A stretch of 64,000 nt of DNA, from NCBI GenBank assembly GCA_030601885.1, contig JAUWAU010000024.1, forward strand, positions 25,957 through 89,956, given 5' to 3'. Under the pieces are notes generated by a model. It was not told the origin of the DNA, ran no database searches, and saw only the letters and a program-made list of their open reading frames with translations. This document shows positions 41,977 to 50,400 of the stretch, piece after piece. The translations under genes and the position numbers were made by a program. This DNA is from Armatimonadota bacterium. GTDB lineage: Bacteria > Armatimonadota > Zipacnadia > JAUWAU01. Position 1 is the first letter of the stretch, and each line of letters starts with the position of its first letter.

Positions 41977-43422
41977 GTGAGCACGGACACAATAAACAGG
42001 CGCAGATTCCTGGGGCTGCTTGCAGGAGCCGCAGGGACGCTGCCGAGTCAGCGAACGGCTTTGGCCGATGCCCGGGCAAGCCGGCGCCCCAACGTCATCC
42101 TCATCATGGTGGACGATTGCTCGGCCAAGGAGTATGCCTGCTACGGCCACGCGACGCACCAGACGCCCAACCTGGACGCCCTCGCAAAGAGCGGCGTGAT
42201 GTTTGAGACGTGCTGGTGCACGCCGATCTGCAGCCCGTCGCGCGCGATGATCATGACGGGGCGATACGGCTTCCGTACCCGCTGGTATCACAACGACATG
42301 AAGCCGCGTCAGGGCGAGCGAGGCTACAACCTGGCCGAGGACAATCTGACGATTGGCGAGCTGATGAAAGACGCGGGCTACGCGACTGCTATCGTCGGCA
42401 AATGGCAGCTCCGCGGCAATGAGGCCGAGCATGGGTTTGACGAATACTGCATGTGGTGGGCCATCAAAGGCACTTTCCAGGGGCCGATAGAGCCGCCCGA
42501 GGGCAACCTCCCCGGACGAGCGGCGCGGTACTGGCATCCGGCCATCGTCAGGAACGGGGAGCAACTGCAGACGACCGAACGGGACTACGGCCCGGACCTG
42601 TTCGTGGACTTCATCAACGATTTCGCCAAGCGGCACCGGGACGGGCCGTTCTTCGTGTACTACCCCATGTGCCTGACGCACATAACCTGGGATTTCGATC
42701 TGAAGCGGATGGGCTACGTGGCTCCACCGGGGCTCGACGAAAACGGCCGGAGAACGGGCCGAAAGGGAGGGCCCACCCTACAGGCCAACGTGGAATACGT
42801 TGACCATCTCATCGGTCGCCTGGTGAAGGACCTCGAGCAGCTCGGGCTCCGGGACAACACCATCGTGATGTTCACCTGCGACAACGGCACCGCCAGGTAT
42901 GGCAAAGGCGTAACGTCCGGCGAGCGTGGGCCGCTCGTGCCCATGATCGTCAACTGCCCCGGCATCGTGAAGCCGATCGGGGCTTCCGGTGAGCTCGTTG
43001 ACTTCTCCGACGTGCTTCCGACTCTGGCCGATTTCGCGGGCGCTCAACTCCCCGCTGATTACGTCATCGACGGCCGGAGCTTCGGGCCCATTCTGCGCGG
43101 CGAAGCTGGCCCAACACGCGAGTGGATCTTCAGCAACTACGCCGACAGACGGCTTATGCGCGACAAGCGCTGGCTTCTGGACGGGGATGGGAGGCTGTGG
43201 GACTGCGGCGACGATCGCAGCGGCGAGGGATATAGGGACGTCACCGACTCGAACGATCGCGAGGCAATCACCGCGCGGAGGCGGTTCGAGGAGATCCTGA
43301 AGAACCTTCCGGCGCCCGACCCGAACGACCCGCTGCTGGCCGCGTACACGGAGAGTCGGCAGAGGAGGAAGCAGAAAGCCAGGGCCAAACAGAGCCGACA
43401 GAAGGGCGGGAAGCAAGAGTAG
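41977..43422 (+). CDS. Tat-exported type I sulfatase
   Basis: A 481-residue sulfatase. The leader MSTDTINRRRFLGLLAGAAG is a Tat signal. NVILIMVDDCSAKEYACYGH gives the paired metal-binding Asp (46, 47). CTPICSPSRAMIMTGRY has the C-S-P-S-R motif, with Cys85 as formylglycine precursor. VMFTCDNGTARYGKGVTSGE provides the second metal pair (D-N). The C-terminus ends in a very basic tail (QRRKQKARAKQSRQKGGKQE), unusual for the family and possibly a tether to anionic glycans or cell wall. The start is GTG with AAGGAG 8 nt upstream. Transport folded through Tat fits a cytosolic formylglycine conversion. It is followed directly by the REP-like repeat patch. Confidence 0.87.
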   Translation: MSTDTINRRRFLGLLAGAAGTLPSQRTALADARASRRPNVILIMVDDCSAKEYACYGHATHQTPNLDALAKSGVMFETCWCTPICSPSRAMIMTGRYGFRTRWYHNDMKPRQGERGYNLAEDNLTIGELMKDAGYATAIVGKWQLRGNEAEHGFDEYCMWWAIKGTFQGPIEPPEGNLPGRAARYWHPAIVRNGEQLQTTERDYGPDLFVDFINDFAKRHRDGPFFVYYPMCLTHITWDFDLKRMGYVAPPGLDENGRRTGRKGGPTLQANVEYVDHLIGRLVKDLEQLGLRDNTIVMFTCDNGTARYGKGVTSGERGPLVPMIVNCPGIVKPIGASGELVDFSDVLPTLADFAGAQLPADYVIDGRSFGPILRGEAGPTREWIFSNYADRRLMRDKRWLLDGDGRLWDCGDDRSGEGYRDVTDSNDREAITARRRFEEILKNLPAPDPNDPLLAAYTESRQRRKQKARAKQSRQKGGKQE

Positions 43423-43434
43423 AGAATTCCGCAT

Positions 43435-43461
43435 GAATTCCGGGGACATAGTACTCATTTC
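43435..43461 (-). repeat. REP-like repeat, copy a
   Basis: GAATTCCGGGGACATAGTAC and a few more bases, the reverse orientation of a motif with consensus TATGNTGTCCCCGGAATTC. Five related copies lie between 43.4 and 46.6 kb and none elsewhere in the window. A second GAATTC precedes it at 43424. It begins 13 bp after the sulfatase stop and lies opposite copy b, 226 bp away. Confidence 0.6.
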
Positions 43462-43686
43462 GGCGCTTGGCGCTGCTTAACGCAGGCAAGAGGGGATGCG
43501 CGGCTGCGAGGAGAGCAAGAAGAAGGCTGGTGCGGTGTATGCGGTTCATCGGAGCGCCAGCCGATGAGCCGGGCTGTGCCGACGGATGCACGAGGCGGGC
43601 GAGTGCTAAAGGGCAATCGGCGGCACAGGGTCCGCGATCAGGGTCCAGCCCCGCACTCCACCCCGGCAGGGCACCACCGGGAGTCA

Positions 43687-43714
43687 GGAATTAAGTATGG
43701 CGTCGCCGGAATTC
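43687..43714 (+). repeat. REP-like repeat, copy b
   Basis: GGAATTAAGTATGGCGTCGC followed by CGGAATTC, forward orientation, with GGAATT/AATTC ends. Together with copy a (reverse) it brackets 225 bp without a recognisable gene. Such motifs are commonly mobilised by REP-associated tyrosine (Y1) transposases; none is present in the window. Confidence 0.58.
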
Positions 43715-43853
43715 TGAAATCCACGCTCGCGTACAACCAGACATAGCTGCATAGCATAACCAACAGTTCGTTCTCATCCTCTTCAGTTTGCTTTTGGGGA
43801 ACTTCCTCGCGTCCCACATGTGGGCGATCTACCAATCACAGCCCGCGGCGCGC

Positions 43854-43892
43854 TTCCCGGCGTGTGCGCGTGCACGGACGCGACGCCGGGAA
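43854..43892 (-). terminator. stem-loop after the zinc-ribbon gene
   Basis: TTCCCGGCGT (43854-43863) pairs perfectly with ACGCCGGGAA (43883-43892), leaving a 19-nt loop. On the minus strand it starts 5 nt after the stop of the 43898-44185 gene, where a transcript end is expected. There is no U-tract, so an intrinsic terminator is only possible. Confidence 0.35.
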
Positions 43893-43897
43893 CACAG

Positions 43898-44185
43898 CTA
43901 GTCGTTGGTCGTCGAAGTCGTCGCGCCGGGGGCGCCTGGGGGAGTCTCCCAGCGCCCCCAGGGCCACGGCCAGCCTGTGTCAAAGTGGGCGCCAGCCTGG
44001 CAGCCCAGGCACTTGAATGTGATGCACTGCACTACGCGCCCCTCGCACCACACCTCCACCGCGAGGGCCCCCTCGGCGCAATCTGGGCAGGCAATGTCCT
44101 TCCCCGGATCGCTGCACCAGGCGGTGAACACCCCATGCCACGCGGCCCCCCTTTCTGCCGGAGGCCGCCTGCGACGCCAAAACAT
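43898..44185 (-). CDS. small zinc-ribbon protein coupled to a metalloprotease-like gene
   Basis: A 95-residue protein. The N-terminus is basic (MFWRRRRPPAERG). The centre has two CxxC pairs, IACPDCAEGALAVEVWCEG and ITFKCLGCQAGAHFD, plus nearby Cys, which suggests one zinc ribbon. The C-terminus is a Pro/Gly/Thr-rich tail. Its ATG overlaps the stop of the upstream gene (TGATG), so translation is coupled. Size, small operon position and coupling to a possible toxin fit an immunity or accessory protein, but I know no family to match. Flanked by REP-like copies b and c. The frame is open far upstream, but only this Met fits the coupling. Confidence 0.55.
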   Translation of the reverse strand: MFWRRRRPPAERGAAWHGVFTAWCSDPGKDIACPDCAEGALAVEVWCEGRVVQCITFKCLGCQAGAHFDTGWPWPWGRWETPPGAPGATTSTTND

Positions 44186-44667
44186 CACGGGTACATCCCC
44201 ACATGCCGACCGTAGTCGTAGATCGCTCCCTCGACCCCCGTTAGCGCTTCGTGGGCCTGCCGTACCGCGCCGTTGGCGCTCGCGGCGGGAGTCAAACCGT
44301 TGTTCAAGTGATAAAGCTCCACGGTTTCGTGGACCAGCGTCTTGGCGAGGTCCTCCTCGCTCTGGAAGCTGCCGGGTCCCAACAGGATGACATCCGGCGG
44401 GACGCACGCACCAGAGTAGTGGGGGGTGCCAGGCTCGAACTTGTGGTACTCTACCTGGAACCGGCCATAGGGCGAGCGGGATTTCACGCTGGCCTCCACT
44501 CCGTCCACGTAGGCCTGGCGAAGGCTGTTCAACTCCGGCGAGCTGAGGAGCCGCTTCGGAGCCCTGGTGAGCGTCAGGAAATCCCTAATCAAGCCCCGCG
44601 CAGGCCCCACACCCGAGGCGCCCTGAATGCGCCCACGGCTCCAGGGCATCTCCCACCAACTGCTCAA
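44185..44667 (-). CDS. putative zincin-like (toxin-domain-like) protein, probably 5'-truncated
   Basis: A 160-residue protein not assignable to a named family. The key segment is SFQSEEDLAKTLVHETVELY followed by HLNNGLTPAASANGAV: S-E-E-x-L-A-x-T-L-x-H-E is the usual lead-in to the metal-binding H-E helix of zinc peptidase domains found at the C-termini of RHS and other polymorphic toxins. Here the helix is H-E-T-V-E-L-Y-H. The start is TTG at 44667 or ATG at 44649, neither with a good Shine-Dalgarno. REP-like copy c begins 23 bp upstream, and the N-terminal WSRGRIQGASGVGPARG looks like the interior of a longer protein. So it may be a toxin tip cut from its carrier. The downstream zinc-ribbon gene overlaps its stop. 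Confidence 0.5.
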   Translation of the reverse strand: MSSWWEMPWSRGRIQGASGVGPARGLIRDFLTLTRAPKRLLSSPELNSLRQAYVDGVEASVKSRSPYGRFQVEYHKFEPGTPHYSGACVPPDVILLGPGSFQSEEDLAKTLVHETVELYHLNNGLTPAASANGAVRQAHEALTGVEGAIYDYGRHVGMYP

Positions 44668-44689
44668 CGCCCAGGAATCGGCGCGTGAA

Positions 44690-44717
44690 GAATTATGTAT
44701 GCTGTCCCCGGAATTCC
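44690..44717 (+). repeat. REP-like repeat, copy c
   Basis: GAATTATGTATGCTGTCCCC followed by GGAATTCC, forward orientation. It separates the start of the zincin-like gene (23 bp) from the stop of the 384-residue gene (22 bp). With copy d in reverse orientation it brackets that gene and its truncated partner. Confidence 0.6.
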
Positions 44718-44738
44718 TCGAGGCTGTCGGACGTCACC

Positions 44739-45893
44739 TCAGGGACTCAAGCACTCGGCTAATCGGCCGACCAGAACCTCCACCTGCGCGGGCGAGACCT
44801 CGAGGCCCGGGAGACGCTCCGTGGGAATGTCCTGGTCCCCAAGGGCCTCACGCGCCAAGTCGAGGATGAACTCCTTGCGCCGGGCCTCAACGGGCCCTAT
44901 GTGCCGGCCCATGCACTCGAGCACCTCCTCGCCGCCAACGCGCAGAAGTATGTCCAATGCGCCTCGTAGGCCGGAGAAAATGAAGCGTGCGTCCCCCAGC
45001 TCGCGTAGCGAGAACTCGGCGAGATCGCGCTGGCCTGCCCCGGGCGCTGCGCCTACCGGGTCCAGCCACCGCAGGTCCGCGCGCAGGAGTTGAACGAGGA
45101 ACCTGAGCGCTTCGCGCCAGTCCACGAAGGCGAGACGCTCGATGTTAGTGGTGGCTGCCGCGAACGCGTCCATGCCGAACGATTCGAGATCCTGGCCCGC
45201 TCTGAGAGCCTCCCATCCCATGTCCTGCAGATGGCGTCGGACCTCTGCCTGGAGTACAGGCACGACGGTTCGCAGGCCGAGCCGTGCGCACGTTCGCAGC
45301 AGGGCCCCGGAGGGTGATCGCGTCGCCTCCGTGCGGACAGATTCCGGCTGCGGCTGCAGGAGGCCCTCCAGCTTCGGCGCTGCCTCCTGCACGAGTAGCC
45401 GTCCACACAGGCTAATCGCGTTATGGGCGTCCTTCGTCTCCAGCAGGTCGACGACGCCGAGTCTGAATGCCCTCTTAAGCCCCTCGCCCGAGAGGGCCGC
45501 GTATCGGTCCTCAAGGAGGTGCCCCCACCACGATCCGAAGGTGCCCTCCGGGGTTGGCTCGGTGCGTGAACGGTGGAAGGTGTGCTCTATGTCTCGCCGA
45601 AAGTGCTCCCGCAGACACCCACCCTCTTCCGCAGCCGTCTCAGCGCGTTTCAGAAACGGCTGTATCTCTTTCTCCCAATAGTCGAGCAGCATCGCGTGTC
45701 CCTGCTCAACCAGGGCGGCCCAGCGATCCCGCGGCTCGCCGGCAGGGCGCGGCTCGCCCCGACGACGTCGCAGTATCTCGGCGACTTCGCGCCGCCACTC
45801 CTCACGCACAGGGCGGCCCGTGGCGTCGAGCCGGCGCACGCGCTCCAATATGTGTTGCGACATTCTGCAATAGAACTCACGGTACGTGCTCAT
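44739..45893 (-). CDS. hypothetical protein, helical, unknown family
   Basis: A 384-residue soluble protein I do not recognise. It is rich in Arg, Glu and Leu and appears all-helical: MSTYREFYCRMSQHILERVR, WAALVEQGHAMLLDYWEKEI, LLRTCARLGLRTVVPVLQAE and EVLECMGRHIGPVEARRKEF. There is no leader, membrane segment or metal motif. The ATG overlaps the stop of a truncated gene by 4 nt (ATGA), which supports both the start and the reality of the reading frame; no independent Shine-Dalgarno is visible. The C-terminal PTERLPGLEVSPAQVEVLVG segment looks like a small exposed helix. It lies between REP-like copies c and d. It could be a chaperone or partner of the lost upstream protein. Confidence 0.6.
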   Translation of the reverse strand: MSTYREFYCRMSQHILERVRRLDATGRPVREEWRREVAEILRRRRGEPRPAGEPRDRWAALVEQGHAMLLDYWEKEIQPFLKRAETAAEEGGCLREHFRRDIEHTFHRSRTEPTPEGTFGSWWGHLLEDRYAALSGEGLKRAFRLGVVDLLETKDAHNAISLCGRLLVQEAAPKLEGLLQPQPESVRTEATRSPSGALLRTCARLGLRTVVPVLQAEVRRHLQDMGWEALRAGQDLESFGMDAFAAATTNIERLAFVDWREALRFLVQLLRADLRWLDPVGAAPGAGQRDLAEFSLRELGDARFIFSGLRGALDILLRVGGEEVLECMGRHIGPVEARRKEFILDLAREALGDQDIPTERLPGLEVSPAQVEVLVGRLAECLSP

Positions 45894-46054
45894 AGGCCTG
45901 CCGGCATCCGGATCCAGCGTCTCTCCTTGTGAAGCCCGAAGCTCGGTCCTGCGTACAGGACCGCATCGTACCTGAACCACAGTGGCACCAGCCCCGGGAA
46001 CACGTATTCGTTCATCAACTCATCGACACCTTCCGGCTCGGTGTTCTTGCCACT
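45890..46054 (-). pseudogene. 3' end of an unknown gene cut by a REP-like repeat
   Basis: Fifty-four codons in frame to TGA at 45890: GKNTEPEGVDELMNEYVFPG, then LVPLWFRYDAVLYAGPSFGL and HKERRWIRMPAGL. The composition is protein-like and the stop overlaps the start of the 384-residue gene (ATGA), as in a real operon. Going upstream, the frame hits a TAA inside REP-like copy d at 46055-46082. The 5' part is therefore missing, either deleted or displaced by the repeat. A Met 14 codons in could give a 41-residue product. Family unknown. Confidence 0.5.
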
Positions 46055-46082
46055 GGAATTCCGGGGACACCATACTTAATTC
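46055..46082 (-). repeat. REP-like repeat, copy d
   Basis: GGAATTCCGGGGACACCATA followed by CTTAATTC, reverse orientation and closest to the consensus. It forms the upstream boundary of the truncated 45890-46054 reading frame. A degenerate relative (GAATTCTGGTGTAAGTATA) follows at about 46138-46157. Confidence 0.62.
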
Positions 46083-46354
46083 TTGGCCCGATGCTTGCGC
46101 GGCTCTCTCGGCTCTGCCTTCCGCCGGCCCAAGCGCCGATTGCGGGAATTCTGGTGTAAGTATACGTCGTGTATGTCCCAGTTGGCAAGTCCATCGGTGC
46201 AACGGCAGGGAGAAGGCAAAAGGGAGAAAGGAAGAAGACGGCGTCAACACGGCGCGGCTGTGAGCCGGGGGGGCGGGGTTACGCATCGTGTCGGGCAAAT
46301 GTCGTTGGATGTCTGGTCGCGCCCAACCGCTGACCTCCCGACCGAGATGACAAA

Positions 46355-46414
46355 TGGCTGTAAGAGCACCTGTGGGAGGTGCCCCTCTAACAGGGGCCAT
46401 GCCTCTGACAGCCA
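46355..46414. ncRNA. candidate branched RNA structure
   Basis: A 7-bp outer stem TGGCTGT/ACAGCCA (46355-46361 with 46408-46414) encloses two adjacent hairpins: CACCT-GTGGG-AGGTG (46367-46381) and CCCCT-CTAAC-AGGGG (46382-46396). All three stems are perfect and the two hairpins abut, as in a coaxially stacked three-way junction. No known RNA family is recognised, and strand cannot be decided from symmetric stems. It could also be a palindromic repeat. Confidence 0.35.
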
Positions 46415-46514
46415 AAGCTCGTTGAGCAAGTGCCGCCACCCGCGCTGCCGGGACGGCGCGAGAACAACTGCCGGGGGGAAATCTCCGCTTTCCCCTTGAC
46501 AAATACCTATCATG

Positions 46515-46555
46515 AATGTCCCCGGGATTGACCCCCTGAATCCCGGAATTCCGCG
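46515..46555 (+). repeat. REP-like repeat, copy e, with hairpin
   Basis: ATGAATGTCCCCGGGATT, an interruption of 9 nt, then AATCCCGGAATTCCGCGG. It contains the TGTCCCCGG and GGAATTCC halves of the motif, with an inserted segment forming the perfect hairpin CCGGGATT-(9)-AATCCCGG (46522-46546). Located 147 bp upstream of the DUF1080 start. Confidence 0.5.
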
Positions 46556-46701
46556 GACTTCGCTTCCCGCAAAAGCAGGAAAGCGCGTGCGGCCGCACTA
46601 ATCAACACCTACGGGCTCTGCTCCCCTGCTGAGTCGGCGGCGGATGCGGTGTTCGAAGCTGTTGGGAGAATCGGAGCCCGTGCACAAAGGAGGAGAACGC
46701 A

Positions 46702-47385
46702 ATGCGGAAGTCCACACTCGTCGTTGCTGCAGTAGTACTCTCACTGAGTTGCTTCTGGGTGAGCATCCCTGCGGGGGCCGCGGAGGAGGCCGCCCAGAAC
46801 GACGGCTGGGTCTCTCTGTTCAATGGCAAAGACCTGACCGGCTGGCGACAGATCAACGGCTCTGCCAAGTACGAGGTGGAAGACGGCGTGATCGTCGGCA
46901 CAACGGTGACGGGAAGCCCCAACTCGTTCCTCTGCACGGAGAAGCTGTACGCGGACTTCGAGCTGGAATTCGAGGTGAACGTCGATTCGCGGCTTAACTC
47001 CGGCGTCCAGATCCGGAGCGAGAGCCTCAAGGAATACAAGGACGGCCGCGTCCACGGCTACCAGGTCGAGATCTCGACCAACGGCAATGCCGGCTTCATC
47101 TATGACGAGGCGCGCCGCGGCTGGCTCAGCACGGATCGCACCGACGAAACGAAGCGCCAGGCGTTCAAGGACGGGGAATGGAACAAGTACCGGGTAGTGT
47201 GCCTCGGGGATTCCATGAAGACGTGGGTCAACGGCGTCGCTGTGGCGGATGTGGTCGATTCCATGACGCGAAGGGGCTTCATCGGGCTCCAAGTCCACGG
47301 CTTCAAGGGGGATCCGCCGGCGCAGGTCCGCTGGCGCAATCTTCGCCTCAAAGAGCTGACGGCCGCTGAGGGAACAGGGCAATAG
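46702..47385 (+). CDS. DUF1080 (3-keto-disaccharide hydrolase family) secreted protein
   Basis: A 227-residue protein with a clean Sec signal peptide (MRKSTLVVAAVVLSLSCFWV, cleavage after PAGA). The PF06439 jelly roll starts at WVSLFNGKDLTGWRQINGSA, followed by NSFLCTEKLYADFELEFEVN, LNSGVQIRSESLKEYKDGRV and HGYQVEIS. The surface GYQVEIS / GFIYDEARRGWLS region is the usual active-site face. Unlike the first DUF1080 gene, no Gfo/Idh/MocA partner is adjacent. AAAGGAGGAG ending 6 nt before ATG is a very strong ribosome site. It converges with a heparinase/PL17-like gene across 27 bp. Likely periplasmic, acting on oxidised glycosides. Confidence 0.85.
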   Translation: MRKSTLVVAAVVLSLSCFWVSIPAGAAEEAAQNDGWVSLFNGKDLTGWRQINGSAKYEVEDGVIVGTTVTGSPNSFLCTEKLYADFELEFEVNVDSRLNSGVQIRSESLKEYKDGRVHGYQVEISTNGNAGFIYDEARRGWLSTDRTDETKRQAFKDGEWNKYRVVCLGDSMKTWVNGVAVADVVDSMTRRGFIGLQVHGFKGDPPAQVRWRNLRLKELTAAEGTGQ

Positions 47386-47412
47386 GGCTGCAAGAGCACC
47401 GAGCCCGCAGCC
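47386..47412. terminator. possible bidirectional stem-loop between convergent genes
   Basis: GGCTGC (47386-47391) and GCAGCC (47407-47412) pair across a 15-nt loop and fill the whole gap between the two stop codons. A short stem without T-tracts, so termination is only a guess from position. Confidence 0.28.
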
Positions 47413-50400
47413 TTAGTCGGCGGGGCTGATTGCCCGGCCGTCAACGCGGACCTCGGAGTGGTCAACCAGCACCAGGTTCCGCAGCACATCGTGGTCATAG
47501 CGCAGAAGAGCGCCCTTTCCGCGCAGTTCAAACTGCGCGGCCCGTATGGTGCCACCATCCGGGTTAACGAGGAGCACATCGCGCAGGCCGCCGCCGGTTA
47601 CCTCGATCGCCACGGGCTTTTCGTTCGTGGCCCCGCCTTCGACGGGGAGTACTCGTACGGCAAGCTCTCTGGGCGGGTTGCCCTCCCAGATCTCCAGCGC
47701 CGTGCAATAGAGCGCCGTCCTGCCCGTGTGACGGGAGACCACGAAGGGCACCTTGATGCGCGTCGGATTGCCCATGCCGATCGCAGTAAGAACCTGCCGT
47801 GGCCCCCCTCCCTGCGCCTGCGCGAGCCGGACTCCCACGTCGCCCGTCTGCCGCCAGGTGGCCTGCCAGTCGTCACCGGATTCGGCGCTGCGCCACTGCT
47901 TCGCCCACTCGTACCCATCGCCTTCGGGTGGCTCTCCCATATCCGCGAACTCCAGCGACGCATCGAGCGTGCCGCGGTTGTGATAGACCCAGTCGAACGT
48001 CACCTCTTTTGCTGCCTCGCACAGGACGACATCGATCAGCCGGTCGCCGGTGAGCGCCATCGTCCGCCGGATTCTCACGTCCGCATAGGCCTCATCCGCC
48101 CGGGCGCTGCAGAGGCCGGCGTCGTCGCTGAAGGCGGCGAACTGGAGCGTGCCCGTGCATGCTGCCTGGCTCTTCCCGTTCACCACGATCGTGTTGTGGC
48201 TGATCGTCTGCTTGAACCAGCCTCTGTGCGCCGGATTGCCGTACGCGATGGAGCCCGGATCTTCCGCCTGCAGCGCGCGCTTGCCGTACAGCACGAATCC
48301 GAGCTTGTCGGGGTGTCCGTGGCCGCCGCCGTGCGGGCCGTAGTCGAGCGCCAGGTAGTTCCCCGGTACGTACCGATCCACACCCTCATCGCCCGTCGCG
48401 CCGCTGCGAAGAATGACGTACCCGGCCGCCGGGAACACCGTCGAACCCAGCTTGAACTCCTCCTGCTCCTCAAGCTCCACGCCGAACAGCAGCGTCTCCA
48501 GGCTCTTCCTGCCGCTCTGCATGACGGGCAGCAGATGCCGCTTGTCCTGCCAGCGCGCGTAGGCGATCTCATACCTGGACCCGCCGCCCAGCGCATTCGA
48601 CGTCCGGCTGTCATTGAATGCCGGAAGCGCCGCCCCCGGGGCCATGAACGCCAGCGGCGCATCGTACATCGCCTTGTAGCGCTCCGTGTACAGATCGATG
48701 CCGACGTTCCGCGCCGCGATGGCAAGCGGCTGCAGCGCGCTCATCGTGTAGAAGTGGTAGCCCCACGCGCTCTCGTACCAGAAGCCGTCCTCGGTGACCC
48801 CCTGTTCGATCTGCGCGCGAAAGCCCTTCGGCCCGTTAATGGCGTCGGCGGCGAGCTGCTCATTCTCCAGCGCCAACCCGACGAGCCCGTAGGCCGAATC
48901 GTGCCAGCAGCAGATGTTGTGGATGCCCCACTGGTGGTCGTGAATCAGCCACGCTGCCGGCAGCAGCATCTGCTCGGCGATCAGTTCGACGTCCTCGTCG
49001 CTCAGCGTGTCCCGGATGCAGTCGAAGCCCTGCACCACGGGAATGAGCCAGGTGGATTCGTCCAGGGTCTGCGGCCCGACGTGCCCGCCGCCCTTCGATG
49101 GCTTGCCCTGGGTGTTGTGCAGGGGGTAGTTGAGGTAGCGTTCTGCGTAACCTAACAGGATCTCGCGCGCCTTGCCCGCGTACGAAGCCTCATCCGTCAG
49201 CACGTACATGACTCCCAGGTCCCGAATGGCGCGAGAGAGCTCACTGTGGGGCCGATTCAGCACCACGTCATCGTACGGCCAGCCTGAGTAGACCTCGCCG
49301 CAGTCCGGGCAGACGTGTTTCGTGGCTGACTCGGTTTGCAGCCGCGCCCCGCACTTCTTGCAGGTGTACCAGTGCCACCACTGCCCGCCGCGATCGGGGA
49401 AGTCGGGCGTCCTCTCCAGCCATGCATCCGCGCGCTGCTGCAGGCCGTCGTAAATGGCCATCGCCTCGTCCGAGCGCTCGATCTTGGCCATGATCCCGGG
49501 GACCTGAGCCCTCGTGATCAGCAGGCATGGATGCTCAATGTCCCCCAGCGGAACAGCGAGGGTCAGCGTTCGTGTCTTCTCCGTGTCGTCCATGTCGCGC
49601 ACCTTCGCGAAGAACTCCGTCGAAAGACGACTCAGCGCCGGCACCGCCTCTGCGCCCGCGACGGTCGCGGCCAGCGCCACCGAGACCGCTCGGCTTGAGG
49701 CGGCGGGCACGGCGACCTCTTCGGCAGAGAGGTCCACCACAAGCTCTGGCGCAGTGTCGCGCACCCCCACCTGCACACGCACGGGCTCCTCCGTGGTGTT
49801 GGCCAACGTCACCGTGTAGGCGATCGCGAAGCGCCCTGCTTCACGCACAGACTCTCCCGGCTCGACCGTCTCAATCCGCACCGGATCGCGCTCCAGTCTG
49901 ACGTTGTCTACGAGCACTCCCGTGGATGTGCCTGTCTGCACCTGACAGCGGAAGACGATCTGCTGGAGCGTCTTGTTCGGCTCGTCGCCCCACAGCCATT
50001 GCGGATGCTGAAGGTCGATGGCGGCGGTCTGCCACTCGCCGGGGCGTATCCCGCCGGCGTCGGCGACGAGCCACGTGGCCTGCATCCCATCGCCGAGCGG
50101 ATGGTCCGTGATCTTCACGCCCCACCAGGTAGAGCCGGCGCCCTCGAACTTGTAGTCGAACACGAGCCGATCCCACTCGCTCAGCTCGACCCCGCGATCC
50201 CCGAAGTTGAAGTAGAAGAACTGCGGGTCCGACTTCCCCGCGAGCTCCCAGCGCAGCGCCTTCGCGCCCTCAGACGCGTCAGCCGACAGAGCCGCGTTGT
50301 CCGGCCATCCGGCCAGTGCGCCCTCGAAGTCCTCCAGCGTCTTGGTGATCCCGGCAGCGAAAGAGGCCGACGATGCAAGTGCAAGCGTGAGTACACATCC

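Larger units (their letters stand above)
46083..46701. other. gene-free region before the second DUF1080 gene
   Basis: About 620 bp with no recognisable gene. It holds a degenerate REP-like motif (46138-46157), a compact multi-stem structure (46355-46414, listed separately), a TTGACA at 46496-46501 without a matching -10, and REP-like copy e with its hairpin (46522-46546). Confidence 0.5.

Noticed and set aside
43461..43686. Decayed REP-associated transposase between copies a and b
   Set aside because: Translations on both strands show no HUH motif or Y1 signature.
47458..49155. Plus-strand 565-codon frame over the PL17-like gene
   Set aside because: Shadow of a gene with hallmark HGHPDKL and SHNT motifs.
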